A stretch of DNA of 64,000 bases, from NCBI RefSeq assembly GCF_037963835.1, contig NZ_CP150145.1, forward strand, positions 4,588,001-4,652,000. Direction: 5' to 3'. The position numbers and the translations under genes were made by a program. Source of the stretch: Paenibacillus sp. FSL H8-0332. Lineage in GTDB: Bacteria; Bacillota; Bacilli; Paenibacillales; Paenibacillaceae. The notes beneath the pieces were generated by a model. That model made no database searches. It was not told the origin of the DNA and saw nothing but the letters and a program-made list of their open reading frames with translations. Positions 23,393-32,625 of the stretch are shown piece by piece. Positions within the stretch are counted from its first letter, which is position 1. Every line of letters begins with the position of its first letter.

Positions 23393-24211
23393 TCAAGACA
23401 CCTTATGCTCAATGCGCAGCTTGTCGGCGACCATGGCAATAAATTCCGAGTTAGTTGGCTTGGATTTGGAGATATTAATGGTATAGCCGAACAGGTGGGA
23501 GATGCTGTCGATATTGCCACGGGTCCAGGCGACTTCAATTGCATGGCGGATGGCGCGTTCAACGCGGGACGGCGTGGTCTTGAACTTTTCGGCTATAGCC
23601 GGATACAGCGTCTTGGTGATGGCACCCAGAATCTCAATGTTGTTATAGACCATGGTGATGGCTTCACGCAGGTACTGATAGCCTTTGATATGCGCAGGGA
23701 CGCCGATTTCATGAATGATCGAGGTAATATTGGCATCCAGATTCTTGCCCTTGGACAGCGGAACCACATTACTGGAAAATCTGGAAGAAGAATAGCCGGA
23801 CATGTTTGCGGAAGTGCTCATACTGCCTTGCGTACCCACCAGCTGGCGTACACGGTTCGCCAGAACCTCCATGTCAAACGGTTTCAGAATATAATAAGAG
23901 GCTCCAAGCTGAACGGCTCTCTGCGTTATATTCTCTTGTCCAAAAGCAGTCAGCATAATGATCTTGGGTTGAGGGTTCAGATCCATATCACGCAGGCGTT
24001 CCAGAACGCCGAGGCCGTCCAGATGCGGCATAATGATATCAAGGATAAGGACATCGGGGATCTTGCGTGCTCCGCTGAGCATCTGTAGTACCTCTTCCCC
24101 ATTATAGGCAATGCCTGTCACGGTCATATCTTCTTGTTCAGTAATGTACTCGGCGAGCAAATTCGTGAACTCCCTGTTATCATCGGCCAACAACACTTCA
24201 ATATTCTGCAC
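23393..24211 (-). CDS. spo0A: Sporulation master response regulator Spo0A
   Basis: The GTG at 24211 follows AAGGAGG and gives 272 residues; an upstream ATG at 24283 lies within the promoter. Residues 1-120 are a receiver domain (ADDNREF with the acidic pair, VLILDIIMP with phospho-acceptor D58, the KPFDME lysine). The C-terminal effector domain carries the Spo0A HTH (TTPSRVERAIRHAIEVAWTRG). Phosphorylated Spo0A binds 0A boxes to start sporulation. The intact C-terminus (EHKVS) shows that the island did not disrupt the gene. It lies downstream of spoIVB, the conserved order. Confidence 0.98.
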   Translation of the reverse strand: MQNIEVLLADDNREFTNLLAEYITEQEDMTVTGIAYNGEEVLQMLSGARKIPDVLILDIIMPHLDGLGVLERLRDMDLNPQPKIIMLTAFGQENITQRAVQLGASYYILKPFDMEVLANRVRQLVGTQGSMSTSANMSGYSSSRFSSNVVPLSKGKNLDANITSIIHEIGVPAHIKGYQYLREAITMVYNNIEILGAITKTLYPAIAEKFKTTPSRVERAIRHAIEVAWTRGNIDSISHLFGYTINISKSKPTNSEFIAMVADKLRIEHKVS

Positions 24212-24274
24212 TGGCTGCTTCCTCCTTAGATATCTGCTATTCGGAAAATAATGATCATCTTCTCTCCCTATAAC

Positions 24275-24308
24275 TTTCGACATCAGGATTGAATATCCTT
24301 CTGTCGAA
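24275..24308 (-). promoter_or_regulatory. spo0A sigma-H-like promoter with 0A boxes
   Basis: On the minus strand GAAGGATAT (24293-24301), 11 bases, GTCGAAA (24275-24281) match the sigma-H pattern RnAGGAwWW-11-RnnGAAT in all but one base. 0A boxes (TGTCGAA or its complement) lie at 24276-24282, 24302-24308 and 24388-24394. This fits self-control of spo0A. Confidence 0.7.
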
Positions 24309-24392
24309 AATTATTTTTCTTTATTTTTTTTCGGTGTTGATTTATAATTAAATATTTTGTTTCAGGTTTCGAGGATAATCGCTGCCCTTCGA

Positions 24393-24426
24393 CAAAAAAA
24401 TCTTAAGGCTAAACCGCCTTAAGATT
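24393..24426 (-). terminator. spoIVB terminator overlapping its stop codon
   Basis: On the minus strand AATCTTAAGGC pairs perfectly with GCCTTAAGATT around GGTTTA and is followed by a T7 run. The TAG stop of spoIVB lies in the loop. Confidence 0.9.
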
Positions 24427-25542
24427 GTATTGAAGCTCCTGATCCTGTTGAACCACACCTGAGTCCCTAAGCATCCACTCAATGAAGCAGCCATACCCTG
24501 ACTTGGGATCATTGACGAACACATGGGTCACTGCACCGATTAGACGGCCGTTCTGGACAATCGGGCTGCCGCTCATCCCCTGGACAATCCCTCCGGTCTT
24601 ATCGAGTAGGCGGGGGTCGGTGATGCGCAGCACCATGCCTTTAGTGGCAGGGGTCTGCTGACGGGCCACATGGATGATCTCCACGTTGAAGCGTTCGACC
24701 TGTTGACCGTCCACTACGGTAAGAATCTGTGCGGGACCTTCCTTCACTTCAGTGCTCATGGCCACCGGAATCGGCTCCTGATACAGGCTGTGCTCGGGAT
24801 TACGGGTCATTTTACCGAATATTCCGAAATCCGTGTTGCTCTCCACATTCCCAAGAACTTGGCTTTCCTTCAAAAAATGAGCCCGTTTCTCGCCAGGATC
24901 GCCATCCTGGCTCTTCGAGATCGAAGTGACGCTGGACTGCACGATATGACCGCTGCCCACCACAATCGGCGTACCTGTGTTCATGTCAGTGATGACATGC
25001 CCAAGGGCCCCGTATACACCCTGCTTCGGGGCATAGAAAGTGAGGGTCCCTACACCTGCTGCGGAATCACGGATGTAAAGCCCGAGCCGCCACACCTTGT
25101 CTGTGCGGTCATACGCGGGCTTCAGCTGAGCTGTGTGCTCTTTACCGCCGCGTTTGTAGACGATGCTTAAAGAATCATTGCTCCGGCCGGCTTGCTCGAC
25201 CAGCCTTGCTACCTTGGACACCTCGTCCAGCTTCACTCCGTTGATCGAGATCATCAGATCGCCGGGCAGGATGCCGCTGTTCTCGCCGGGTGAAATCTTG
25301 GACTGCTCCGATACTTCAATCAGATGATGGCCTACAACAAGCACGCCTGCCGACTTCACCTTTACGCCAATCGTCTGACCCCCGGGGATGACCTTAAGTT
25401 CATTCTCGGTTCCCTGTACCGCCCTCAGCGGTTGATGTTCAAGCGGTGCTGCGTGGATCTGTGAGGGTCCCGTTATGCCTGATAAACTGAGAAAGAAGGC
25501 AAATAAAAGGCCGGGCATTAACTTCCTGAGGTTAGGCTTCAA
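24409..25542 (-). CDS. spoIVB: SpoIVB serine peptidase
   Basis: The TTG at 25542 follows GGGAG. The 377 residues comprise a signal/anchor segment (LLFAFFLSLSGITG), a PDZ domain (~residues 75-150, GILPGDLMISINGVKLDEVSK) and an S55 peptidase domain with His in ALGHVITDMNTG and Ser in GMSGSPIVQNG. SpoIVB is made in the forespore and secreted into the space between the membranes; it cleaves SpoIVFA to trigger pro-sigma-K processing. It follows recN and precedes spo0A as in other spore-formers. Confidence 0.96.
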   Translation of the reverse strand: MKPNLRKLMPGLLFAFFLSLSGITGPSQIHAAPLEHQPLRAVQGTENELKVIPGGQTIGVKVKSAGVLVVGHHLIEVSEQSKISPGENSGILPGDLMISINGVKLDEVSKVARLVEQAGRSNDSLSIVYKRGGKEHTAQLKPAYDRTDKVWRLGLYIRDSAAGVGTLTFYAPKQGVYGALGHVITDMNTGTPIVVGSGHIVQSSVTSISKSQDGDPGEKRAHFLKESQVLGNVESNTDFGIFGKMTRNPEHSLYQEPIPVAMSTEVKEGPAQILTVVDGQQVERFNVEIIHVARQQTPATKGMVLRITDPRLLDKTGGIVQGMSGSPIVQNGRLIGAVTHVFVNDPKSGYGCFIEWMLRDSGVVQQDQELQYNLKAV

Positions 25543-25656
25543 TGGCTGTCACGCTCCCTTTTGCTTCTTTCGCTTGACGAAAAAGGTGGTCGCCAATTGC
25601 GTACCTATAAGATAACCTTGCCCCCAGGCTTTTATTACTGTCAATCATTGTCCCGC

Positions 25657-27384
25657 TTAGCTTACAGCTGCCTTACTGGCCTCGGCCAGACCCAGCATCT
25701 CCTGTGCGTGATGCAATGTTTTTTCGGTAATTTCCACACCGCCCAGCATCCGGGCCAGCTCCATCACGCGGCCTTCAGCCGAGAGGGAGTCCACCTCAGT
25801 CATCGTGCGTCCATCTTCGACTTTTTTGGCAATCAGGTACTGATGATCCGCCATACAGGCCACCTGCGGCAGATGGGTAATGGAGAACACCTGGCAGGTG
25901 GAGGAGAGCTTGTAGAGCTTGTCCGCAATGGACTGGGCCGCCCGTCCGCTGACCCCGGTATCCACCTCATCGAAGATGAGTACAGGAATGGCATCATGCC
26001 GTGCAAAAATACTCTTCATCGCCAGCATGATCCGCGACAACTCCCCCCCTGAGGCGATCTTGCCCAGCGGACGAAGCGGCTCGCCGGGATTCGGGGAGAT
26101 CATGAATTCAGCGCTGTCGATCCCCTGCCGGGTCAGACGGTACCGCCGTCCCTGATACTCCATACCACGCGGATCTTCAAGCGTCTCCATCTTCACCTGG
26201 AGTGAGGTCCGCTCCATCTGCAGATCCTTCAGCTCAACCTCCACCTGTGCAGCAAGATCCGTCGCACATTGCCGCCGCGCTCCACTTAGAGCTCCAGCCG
26301 CTTCCATTAAGATATGAAGCAGGCCATCGCGTTTAGCCGTTAATTTCAGGGTATATTCATCCTTATTCTCCAGCAGGTCAGTCTCCCGCTCAATCTGCTG
26401 ATAATACTCCAGAATCTGTTCAACGCTATCTCCGTATTTACGACGCAGGCCGGTAATCTGGTCCAGACGATTCTCAATATCATCCAGCCGGGCCGGGTTG
26501 AACTCGATCTCTTCCCGGTAGTCGCGCAGCTGAAACGCCGCATCCTCCAGCTGATAATAAGCCGACTGTAGTTGCTCGAAGACTGCCCGCAGACCCTTTT
26601 CGTCATACCTCACCGCATCTTCAAGCCTGGAGATTACATTGCCAATGGACTCCAGCCCCTGCTTGTCATACAGCAGCTCGTATGCGCCGGATACTGAATC
26701 CATCATTTTCTCACTGTGGGATAGTTTTACCCGTTCTTCGGCAAGTAATTCATCTTCTCCCGGTTTTAGTCCCGCAGCAGAAATTTCCTCCAGCTGAAAA
26801 CGGTACAAATCCAGCATCTGATACGCCTTTTGGCTGGATTCCTGAAGTTCCCGGAGTTCTTTTTCCACTTTGGCGAAGGCTGTATATTTCTCCTGATAAT
26901 CCGCTTTGAGCGGCCCGATCACCGCTTCTCCATAGGTATCCAGCAGGCCCAGGTGACGTTCTGCCTTCAGCAGGTTCTGATGCTCATGCTGTCCATGAAT
27001 ATTGACCAGCTGCTCCCCTATTTCACGCAGCATGCTCAGGTTGACCATCTGGCCGTTCACGCGCGAGGTGCTTTTCCCCTGAGAGGTAATCTCCCGGCGG
27101 ACCACCAGATGCTCCTCACGCTCTGCTCCGATGCCCAGCCGCTCCAGCGTATCCCAGACCGGATGGCTTCCCGGCAGACTGAAAAGCGCTTCCATTTCGG
27201 CCTTCTCACACCCATACCGGATGGAGTCAGCAGAACCGCGTCCCCCGGCAATGAGTGCCAGCGCATCTATAATGATTGATTTCCCTGCACCGGTCTCCCC
27301 TGTAAGGACATGGAACCCCGGATAAAAATGCACATCCACCGCCTCAACCACGGCCAGATTGCGTATAGACAATGTCTCTAACAC
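25657..27384 (-). CDS. recN: DNA repair protein RecN
   Basis: The GTG at 27384 follows GGAGGTG. The 575-residue SMC-like ATPase has Walker A (GETGAGKS, residues 30-37), long coiled coils (~150-370), the ABC signature (ASGGELSRIMLAMK) and Walker B (VLIFDEVDTGVSG). RecN gathers broken DNA ends for recombination repair. It lies between argR and spoIVB in conserved order. About 110 bp, without a clear hairpin, separates it from spoIVB. Confidence 0.97.
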   Translation of the reverse strand: MLETLSIRNLAVVEAVDVHFYPGFHVLTGETGAGKSIIIDALALIAGGRGSADSIRYGCEKAEMEALFSLPGSHPVWDTLERLGIGAEREEHLVVRREITSQGKSTSRVNGQMVNLSMLREIGEQLVNIHGQHEHQNLLKAERHLGLLDTYGEAVIGPLKADYQEKYTAFAKVEKELRELQESSQKAYQMLDLYRFQLEEISAAGLKPGEDELLAEERVKLSHSEKMMDSVSGAYELLYDKQGLESIGNVISRLEDAVRYDEKGLRAVFEQLQSAYYQLEDAAFQLRDYREEIEFNPARLDDIENRLDQITGLRRKYGDSVEQILEYYQQIERETDLLENKDEYTLKLTAKRDGLLHILMEAAGALSGARRQCATDLAAQVEVELKDLQMERTSLQVKMETLEDPRGMEYQGRRYRLTRQGIDSAEFMISPNPGEPLRPLGKIASGGELSRIMLAMKSIFARHDAIPVLIFDEVDTGVSGRAAQSIADKLYKLSSTCQVFSITHLPQVACMADHQYLIAKKVEDGRTMTEVDSLSAEGRVMELARMLGGVEITEKTLHHAQEMLGLAEASKAAVS

Positions 27385-27432
27385 GAATACAGCACCTCCG
27401 ACAAGTTGATTGCCTGTCCATCCATAAGCAAC

Positions 27433-27882
27433 TTAAGAAATATAACCCATAATCTGTGCAATGACGTCCTTGCTGTCTTCCGGCTGGCGGCAGATAATCA
27501 GGATCGTGTCGTCTCCGGAGATCGTGCCCATAATTTGCGGCCAGTCGATGTTATCGATCAGCGCAGCCACAGAATTAGCCGTTCCCGGCAGACATTTCAT
27601 CACCACAAGATTCGCGGAAAAGTCGATTTGTACAAAGTTGTCCACCAGCACCCGCTTTAGCTTCTGGGTCGGGTTGTAACGCTGGTCAGTGGGCAGGGAA
27701 TATTTGTAACGGCCGTCATCCATCGGCACCTTGATCAGCAGCAGTTCCTTAATATCGCGGGATACGGTAGCCTGGGTAACTTGAAATCCGGCTTCCCGCA
27801 GCGCCTCGACCAGATCATCCTGGGTTTCGATTTCCTTTTGCGAGATAATTTCTCTAATCTTGATATGTCGGTGTCCCTTCAT
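27433..27882 (-). CDS. argR: Arginine repressor ArgR/AhrC
   Basis: The 149-residue protein has an N-terminal winged helix (HIKIREIISQKEIETQDDLVEALREAGF, VTQATVSRDIKELLLIKV) and a C-terminal hexamerisation/arginine-binding domain with GTANSVAALID and the GDDTIL motif that binds arginine. It controls arginine synthesis and catabolism. AGGAGG precedes the ATG, and recN follows 48 bp downstream, as in Bacillus (ahrC-recN). Confidence 0.96.
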   Translation of the reverse strand: MKGHRHIKIREIISQKEIETQDDLVEALREAGFQVTQATVSRDIKELLLIKVPMDDGRYKYSLPTDQRYNPTQKLKRVLVDNFVQIDFSANLVVMKCLPGTANSVAALIDNIDWPQIMGTISGDDTILIICRQPEDSKDVIAQIMGYIS

Positions 27883-27908
27883 TGTTGCCTCCTGTATTTA
27901 TATTGTGC

Positions 27909-28445
27909 TTAACTGGATTCTCCGTCGTCCTTGCCGAAATTGATCACATGAATGTTGGAATTCACCGTATCCACATACAGTGCCCCGCTGCAATCCGGAT
28001 AGATCAGCAGATAAGGAAGGATATAGTCCCGGAGTCCGCTGCCGGTGAGTTCAAGCTCCTTGCGGGGGCGGGACAGGATGACCAGATAGTAATGCTCCTC
28101 ATTCCTGGTGGCTACGTAATCAATGAACAGTCTGCTGTACATCGGCGCACCATTCACTTGAAAAGACAGCGGAATCTTCAGCTTGCCGCCGATGACCTCG
28201 TAACCCGCATCCTCCAGCAGATTGATGGACGGATGCGGCTGAATGACCTTGTTGATCGGCACCCGATCCTTCATGAAGGAACCCGGGGACCCTTGCAGCC
28301 AGATATAGATTCTATAAAGGATAAAGATTGCCGCCGTAATGCCCATAAGTGCCACTACAGCCTTGTCCGAGCTCGCCACTCCCATCACCTCGGTGATTCT
28401 ATTCGACGCGAGGGCGGGTGAAATCCTGCTTCCGGGCGACAACAT
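27909..28445 (-). CDS. Conserved hypothetical single-pass membrane protein
   Basis: The product has up to 178 residues. One membrane helix (AVVALMGITAAIFILYRIYIW) is followed by a soluble domain of ~120 residues with alternating strands (GGKLKIPLSFQVNGAPMYSRLFIDYVATR, YYLVILSRP). No family is recalled. The first ATG has a poor ribosome binding site; a GTG or ATG ~20 codons later, after GAGGTG, may be the true start. It lies between tlyA and argR, and its conservation there should be tested in Paenibacillus. Confidence 0.7.
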   Translation of the reverse strand: MLSPGSRISPALASNRITEVMGVASSDKAVVALMGITAAIFILYRIYIWLQGSPGSFMKDRVPINKVIQPHPSINLLEDAGYEVIGGKLKIPLSFQVNGAPMYSRLFIDYVATRNEEHYYLVILSRPRKELELTGSGLRDYILPYLLIYPDCSGALYVDTVNSNIHVINFGKDDGESS

Positions 28446-28482
28446 ATAATTACTAATTACTTATATTTGCAGCAAAAGAAAC

Positions 28483-29376
28483 TCATCGCTTCGATGAGTT
28501 TCCATGGCCCGCAGCGCTGAAGGTTGCATTCGCTTCCTTAATGACCGAGTCGGCAAGCGCGGCGAAATTATTCGGCTGTGCTTCAGCCGCAGAAGGCTGC
28601 TGCGCTGAAGCCTGCTCCGTAGCTTCGGGCAACAGCTTCCAGTGTGCCAGAAATTCAATGTTTCCTTCCCCGCCGGTAATGGGGGAATACGTAAGTCCTG
28701 CAAGCGTGTAGCCCAGTTCAGCTGCCATGGACAGCACGTTTACCAGCACCTCTTTATGAACAGCCGGTTCGCGCACGACTCCAGACTTGCCCACCTTCTC
28801 GCGGCCGGCTTCGAACTGCGGCTTAATCAGCGCAGCGATATCAGCAGGACGATTCAGCAGCGCCATAAGCGGCGGCAGGATGATTTTTAGTGAAATGAAG
28901 GATACATCAATACTTGCAAAGTCAGGCACCGGTCCCTTCAAATCAGGCGGGGTCATGTAACGGAAGTTGGTCTGTTCCATTACGGTTACCCGATCATCAT
29001 TACGCAGGCTCCAGTCGAGCTGGTTATGTCCAACATCAATAGCATAGACATGGGCCACACCGTTCTGAAGCGCACAATCCGTGAAGCCTCCTGTAGAGGA
29101 GCCAATATCCAGCATGTTCCTGCCGATCAGTTCGATGCTGAACTGCCGCAAGGCCTTCTCCAGCTTCAAGCCGCCGCGGCTGACATAGGGGTGCAGCGCT
29201 CCTTTGACTCTGAGGACAGAGCTCCGCAGCACCTTCATCCCCGGCTTCTCGATCCGTTCTTCGTTCGCAAGCACAAGACCCGCCATAATGGCGGCCTTGG
29301 CCTTCTCCCGGCTGTCGTAGAAGCCTTGCTCCACCAACAGCACATCAATTCGTTCCTTAGGGTGTTCCATATTCAT
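28483..29376 (-). CDS. tlyA: TlyA-type rRNA (cytidine-2'-O)-methyltransferase / YqxC
   Basis: The 297-residue protein has an N-terminal S4 RNA-binding domain (residues ~7-65, RIDVLLVEQGFYDSREKAKAAIMAG) and an FtsJ-like methyltransferase with the SAM motif LDIGSSTGGFTDCAL and VYAIDVGHNQLDW. Family members 2'-O-methylate rRNA. The last ~40 residues (alanine/glutamine-rich, ...EQASAQQPSAAEAQPNNF...) are an extension compared with B. subtilis YqxC. It lies between dxs and argR as in Bacillus. Confidence 0.94.
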   Translation of the reverse strand: MNMEHPKERIDVLLVEQGFYDSREKAKAAIMAGLVLANEERIEKPGMKVLRSSVLRVKGALHPYVSRGGLKLEKALRQFSIELIGRNMLDIGSSTGGFTDCALQNGVAHVYAIDVGHNQLDWSLRNDDRVTVMEQTNFRYMTPPDLKGPVPDFASIDVSFISLKIILPPLMALLNRPADIAALIKPQFEAGREKVGKSGVVREPAVHKEVLVNVLSMAAELGYTLAGLTYSPITGGEGNIEFLAHWKLLPEATEQASAQQPSAAEAQPNNFAALADSVIKEANATFSAAGHGNSSKR

Positions 29377-29411
29377 CTCCCGATCACTTCGGTCCGCCCT
29401 CCGCCCCTGTC

Positions 29412-31325
29412 TTACGAGGTGGAGGTTGACTTATAGGTATAAGTGCTGAGCCCCTTCATTGACTTAATACGTGCGCACACGGCTTCAACGGTAAGGCCGG
29501 TTTCCTGGCGTTGCTCCTTAATCGACCCATGCTCGACGAAAATATCCGGCACTCCCATCAGGTGGACATGCGCATCATATATCTCATGCTCTGCAAAGAA
29601 CTCAAGCACCGCACTGCCAAGGCCGCCAGCCTGGCTGGCTTCCTCCAGCACCACCATACCCGTTCCAGCATGCGCCAATTCAAGCAGCATGGAGTTATCC
29701 AGCGGCTTCAGGAAGCGCGCATTCACCACACCGACCTGAATACCTTCACGTTTCAACACTTCCGCCGCCTCTTCGGCCACCTGAACCATCGGGCCGCAGG
29801 CAAGCACGGCATAATCCTCACCGGGACGCAGACGCTCCCATGTGCCGATAGGCAGACTGTGCAGCTCAGCATCCAGAACCACACCGGTGCCGTTAATCCG
29901 CGGATAACGGTAAGCAATTGGTCCTTCATTATAGTCCAGCGCCGTCTTCATCATGTGGCGCAGCTCATTCTCATCCTTCGGCATCATAAGCACCATGTTC
30001 GGAATATGACGCATAAAAGCAATATCGTATACGCCCTGATGAGTCTCCCCGTCCGCGCCGACGAAGCCCGCACGGTCGATGGCGAACATGACATTGGCAT
30101 TATGGCGGCAAATATCATGGACAATCTGATCATAAGCACGCTGCATGAAGGTGGAATAGACGGCATACACCGGCTTCATTCCTTCCATCGCCAGCGCCGC
30201 ACATAAGGTGGCGGCATGCTGCTCAGCAATCCCGACGTCAATCATCCGGTCCGGGAATTCCTTGGCGAACGGGAAGAGCCCCGAGCCGCCCGGCATCGCC
30301 GGTGTGACCGCAATCAGTCTTTGATCCTGCCGTCCGAGCTCAATCAGCGTTTCCCCGAAAACTTCGGTATACATCGGGTGGCTGACCGCCTCCACGGCCT
30401 TAATGGACTGGCTTGATTCAATTTTGTAGGGCGAGATCGCATGTGATTTATAGAAGTCAGTTTCAGCCGGTTTGTAACCCTTGCCCTTCGTCGTCAGCAC
30501 ATGAACCAGCACAGGCCCTGATACATTATCCGCCTGATGGAAGGTGTCGATCATCTTCTCCAGATCATGACCGTCCACGGGTCCGAGATAGGTAAATCCG
30601 AGTTCTTCAAACAGAACACCGGGTACCAGCATGTTCTTCAGACCGTCCTTCACATTCTGCGCAGTCTTCGCCAGACGACCGCCGATGGCCGGAATTTTCT
30701 TCAGCAGACCTTCGACCTCATCCTTAGCCCGCAGGTAATGGCGGTCCGAACGGATTTTGCTTAAGTAGTTATGCATGGCTCCTACATTCGGCGCGATCGA
30801 CATCTCATTATCATTCAGGATCACCATGAGCTTGCGGCGCTCATGGCCGATATGGTTCAGCGCTTCAAAGGCCATTCCGCCGGTGAGGGCACCATCGCCG
30901 ATCACGGCAATTACCTTATTGTCTTCACCCTTCAAGTCACGGGCCATAGCCATGCCCATTGCTGCCGACAGAGAAGTGCTGCTGTGCCCGGCTTCCCAGA
31001 CATCATGCTCACTCTCCGTACGTTTGACGAAGCCGCATAGTCCGCCCTGCTTGCGAAGTGTATCAAACCGATCTTGGCGGCCTGTCAGTATCTTGTGCAC
31101 ATAAGCCTGATGACCGACATCATATATCATCTTATCCCGGGGACTGTCATAACAGTAATGCAGGGCCAGCGTGAGTTCCACTACCCCGAGGTTAGATCCG
31201 AGATGCCCCCCTGTTACAGACAGCTTCTCGATCAGAAACTGACGAATTTCCTCCGCAAGTACAGCCAATTCTCCGACTGAGTAAGACTTGAGTTGCTGAG
31301 GATCGTTTATTTGTGGAAGCAGCAC
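29412..31325 (-). CDS. dxs: 1-deoxy-D-xylulose-5-phosphate synthase
   Basis: The GTG at 31325 gives MLLPQINDPQQL and 637 residues, the normal family length; the longer reading frame starts inside the upstream promoter. It has the thiamine diphosphate motif GDGALTGGMAFEALNHIGH...ILNDNEMSI, the GGHLGSNLG segment and the transketolase-like central and C-terminal domains (RAGFVGADGETHQGVYDIAF). It makes DXP from pyruvate and glyceraldehyde-3-phosphate, the first step of the MEP pathway. It follows ispA, so isoprenoid genes are clustered. Confidence 0.97.
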   Translation of the reverse strand: MLLPQINDPQQLKSYSVGELAVLAEEIRQFLIEKLSVTGGHLGSNLGVVELTLALHYCYDSPRDKMIYDVGHQAYVHKILTGRQDRFDTLRKQGGLCGFVKRTESEHDVWEAGHSSTSLSAAMGMAMARDLKGEDNKVIAVIGDGALTGGMAFEALNHIGHERRKLMVILNDNEMSIAPNVGAMHNYLSKIRSDRHYLRAKDEVEGLLKKIPAIGGRLAKTAQNVKDGLKNMLVPGVLFEELGFTYLGPVDGHDLEKMIDTFHQADNVSGPVLVHVLTTKGKGYKPAETDFYKSHAISPYKIESSQSIKAVEAVSHPMYTEVFGETLIELGRQDQRLIAVTPAMPGGSGLFPFAKEFPDRMIDVGIAEQHAATLCAALAMEGMKPVYAVYSTFMQRAYDQIVHDICRHNANVMFAIDRAGFVGADGETHQGVYDIAFMRHIPNMVLMMPKDENELRHMMKTALDYNEGPIAYRYPRINGTGVVLDAELHSLPIGTWERLRPGEDYAVLACGPMVQVAEEAAEVLKREGIQVGVVNARFLKPLDNSMLLELAHAGTGMVVLEEASQAGGLGSAVLEFFAEHEIYDAHVHLMGVPDIFVEHGSIKEQRQETGLTVEAVCARIKSMKGLSTYTYKSTSTS

Positions 31326-31367
31326 GAGTATTCCCCGCTTTCCTAGATGTTGTAAAATATAAACCCC

Positions 31368-31408
31368 ATTATAACACAAACTAAACGGCTGCCGAAACAC
31401 AGCCGTTT
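31368..31408 (-). promoter_or_regulatory. ispA-dxs intergenic hairpin and extended -10 promoter
   Basis: AAACGGCTG (31383-31391) pairs with CAGCCGTTT (31400-31408), a likely partial terminator of ispA. On the minus strand it is followed by TGTTATAAT, an extended -10 (hexamer 31368-31373), giving dxs its own start ~36 bases before its GTG. Confidence 0.6.
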
Positions 31409-31421
31409 GCAGAAACTCCAT

Positions 31422-32369
31422 TTAGTGGTCGCGTGACATCAAATAATCGGCAATTTCCAGCAGCCGGGACGGGTCGTTGAACCCGCCTTTCAGGATCGCA
31501 AGATGCGCTGCTGCGGTCAATTGCTTGACCTCTGCGAGCGAAGCCTCCAGGCCGATGAAATACGGATAGGTTACTTTTTGCTGCTTGAGATCACTGCCGG
31601 TTTTTTTGCCGAGCTTGCTCTCATCGCCGACCAGATCCAAAATATCATCCTGAATCTGGAAGGCCAGGCCAATCTGTGTGCCGAACCGGTGCAGAGCTGC
31701 CAGCTGGCCCTCATCCGCACCGGCGATTCTGCCGCCCGCAAGCAAGGAGAAGATCATCAGATCGCCGGTCTTGTGCAGATGAATGTATTGAAGCTGCTGC
31801 AGGTCGGTCATTCCCTGCTCGCCTTCCATATCGGCAACCTGACCGCCGACCATGCCGCGCGGTCCGGCCATCTCGGCCAGATCCTCCACGATGGACAATA
31901 CGCGTTCTGCCGGAACCCCGTGCTTGCGGGAGGCTTGTACCACACTGTAGAACGCATGGGTCAGCAGCGAATCCCCGGCCAGAATGGCCATGGCTTCCCC
32001 GAAGACCTTATGGTTCGTCAGCTTGCCGCGCCGGTAGTCATCATTATCCATCGCCGGAAGATCATCATGGATCAGGGAATAGGTATGCACCATTTCAATC
32101 GCTGCCGCTACAGGCAGTGCAGCATAACGGCTGCCGCCGAGCGCTTCGCAGGCGGCGGTGACCAGCAGCGGCCGCAGGCGCTTACCACCAGCTTGCAGCG
32201 AGTATTCCATCGACTCTCTAAGTACCTGTGGGACGTCCCACTGCTCCGGTATGGATTGGCTCAGAGCCGCCGTAACCCAGCGGCTAACGTCCGCTATATA
32301 CTGCTCCAGCGGTTCGCGGCCCTGCGGTGCTGCCGAACGGCCCGATGGCTCTAGCTCAGAATGACTCAT
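31422..32369 (-). CDS. ispA: Farnesyl diphosphate synthase (polyprenyl synthetase)
   Basis: The ATG at 32369 (MSHSELEP) is preferred, giving 315 residues and overlapping the xseB stop by 14 bp; the frame extends further upstream but only inside xseB. It has both aspartate-rich motifs (HDDLPAMDNDDYRRG and FQIQDDILDLVGD) and the GGKRLRPLL motif. It condenses IPP with DMAPP/GPP to farnesyl diphosphate for undecaprenol and quinones. Order xseA-xseB-ispA-dxs is conserved. Confidence 0.95.
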   Translation of the reverse strand: MSHSELEPSGRSAAPQGREPLEQYIADVSRWVTAALSQSIPEQWDVPQVLRESMEYSLQAGGKRLRPLLVTAACEALGGSRYAALPVAAAIEMVHTYSLIHDDLPAMDNDDYRRGKLTNHKVFGEAMAILAGDSLLTHAFYSVVQASRKHGVPAERVLSIVEDLAEMAGPRGMVGGQVADMEGEQGMTDLQQLQYIHLHKTGDLMIFSLLAGGRIAGADEGQLAALHRFGTQIGLAFQIQDDILDLVGDESKLGKKTGSDLKQQKVTYPYFIGLEASLAEVKQLTAAAHLAILKGGFNDPSRLLEIADYLMSRDH

Positions 32370-32625
32370 CGTTATCGCCTTCAAGCCGGCTGCCGAACGG
32401 CTTCTTGCGCAGTTCGCCATCCTCTACAGTAATCATCTCAATCTTGCGCTCCACCTGCTCCAGCTTGCTGCCGCATAGCTGCGAGAGCTTCATTCCCTGC
32501 TGGAATAAATCAATCGCCTTCTCCAGGGGAACGTCACCGTGTTCAAGCTCACGCACGATACCCTCCAGGCGCTCCATGGCTCCTTCAAAATCCAGTTCAG
32601 CTTCCTTCACCATTCGCTTTGCCAT
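32356..32625 (-). CDS. xseB: Exodeoxyribonuclease VII small subunit
   Basis: The 89-residue protein is a helical hairpin typical of XseB (DFEGAMERLEGIVRELEHGDVPLEKAIDLFQQGMKLSQLCGSKLEQVERKI). The C-terminal tail is a little longer than usual. It overlaps xseA by 29 bp and ispA by 14 bp, indicating tight coupling. Either of its first two Met codons could be the start. Confidence 0.95.
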   Translation of the reverse strand: MAKRMVKEAELDFEGAMERLEGIVRELEHGDVPLEKAIDLFQQGMKLSQLCGSKLEQVERKIEMITVEDGELRKKPFGSRLEGDNDESF

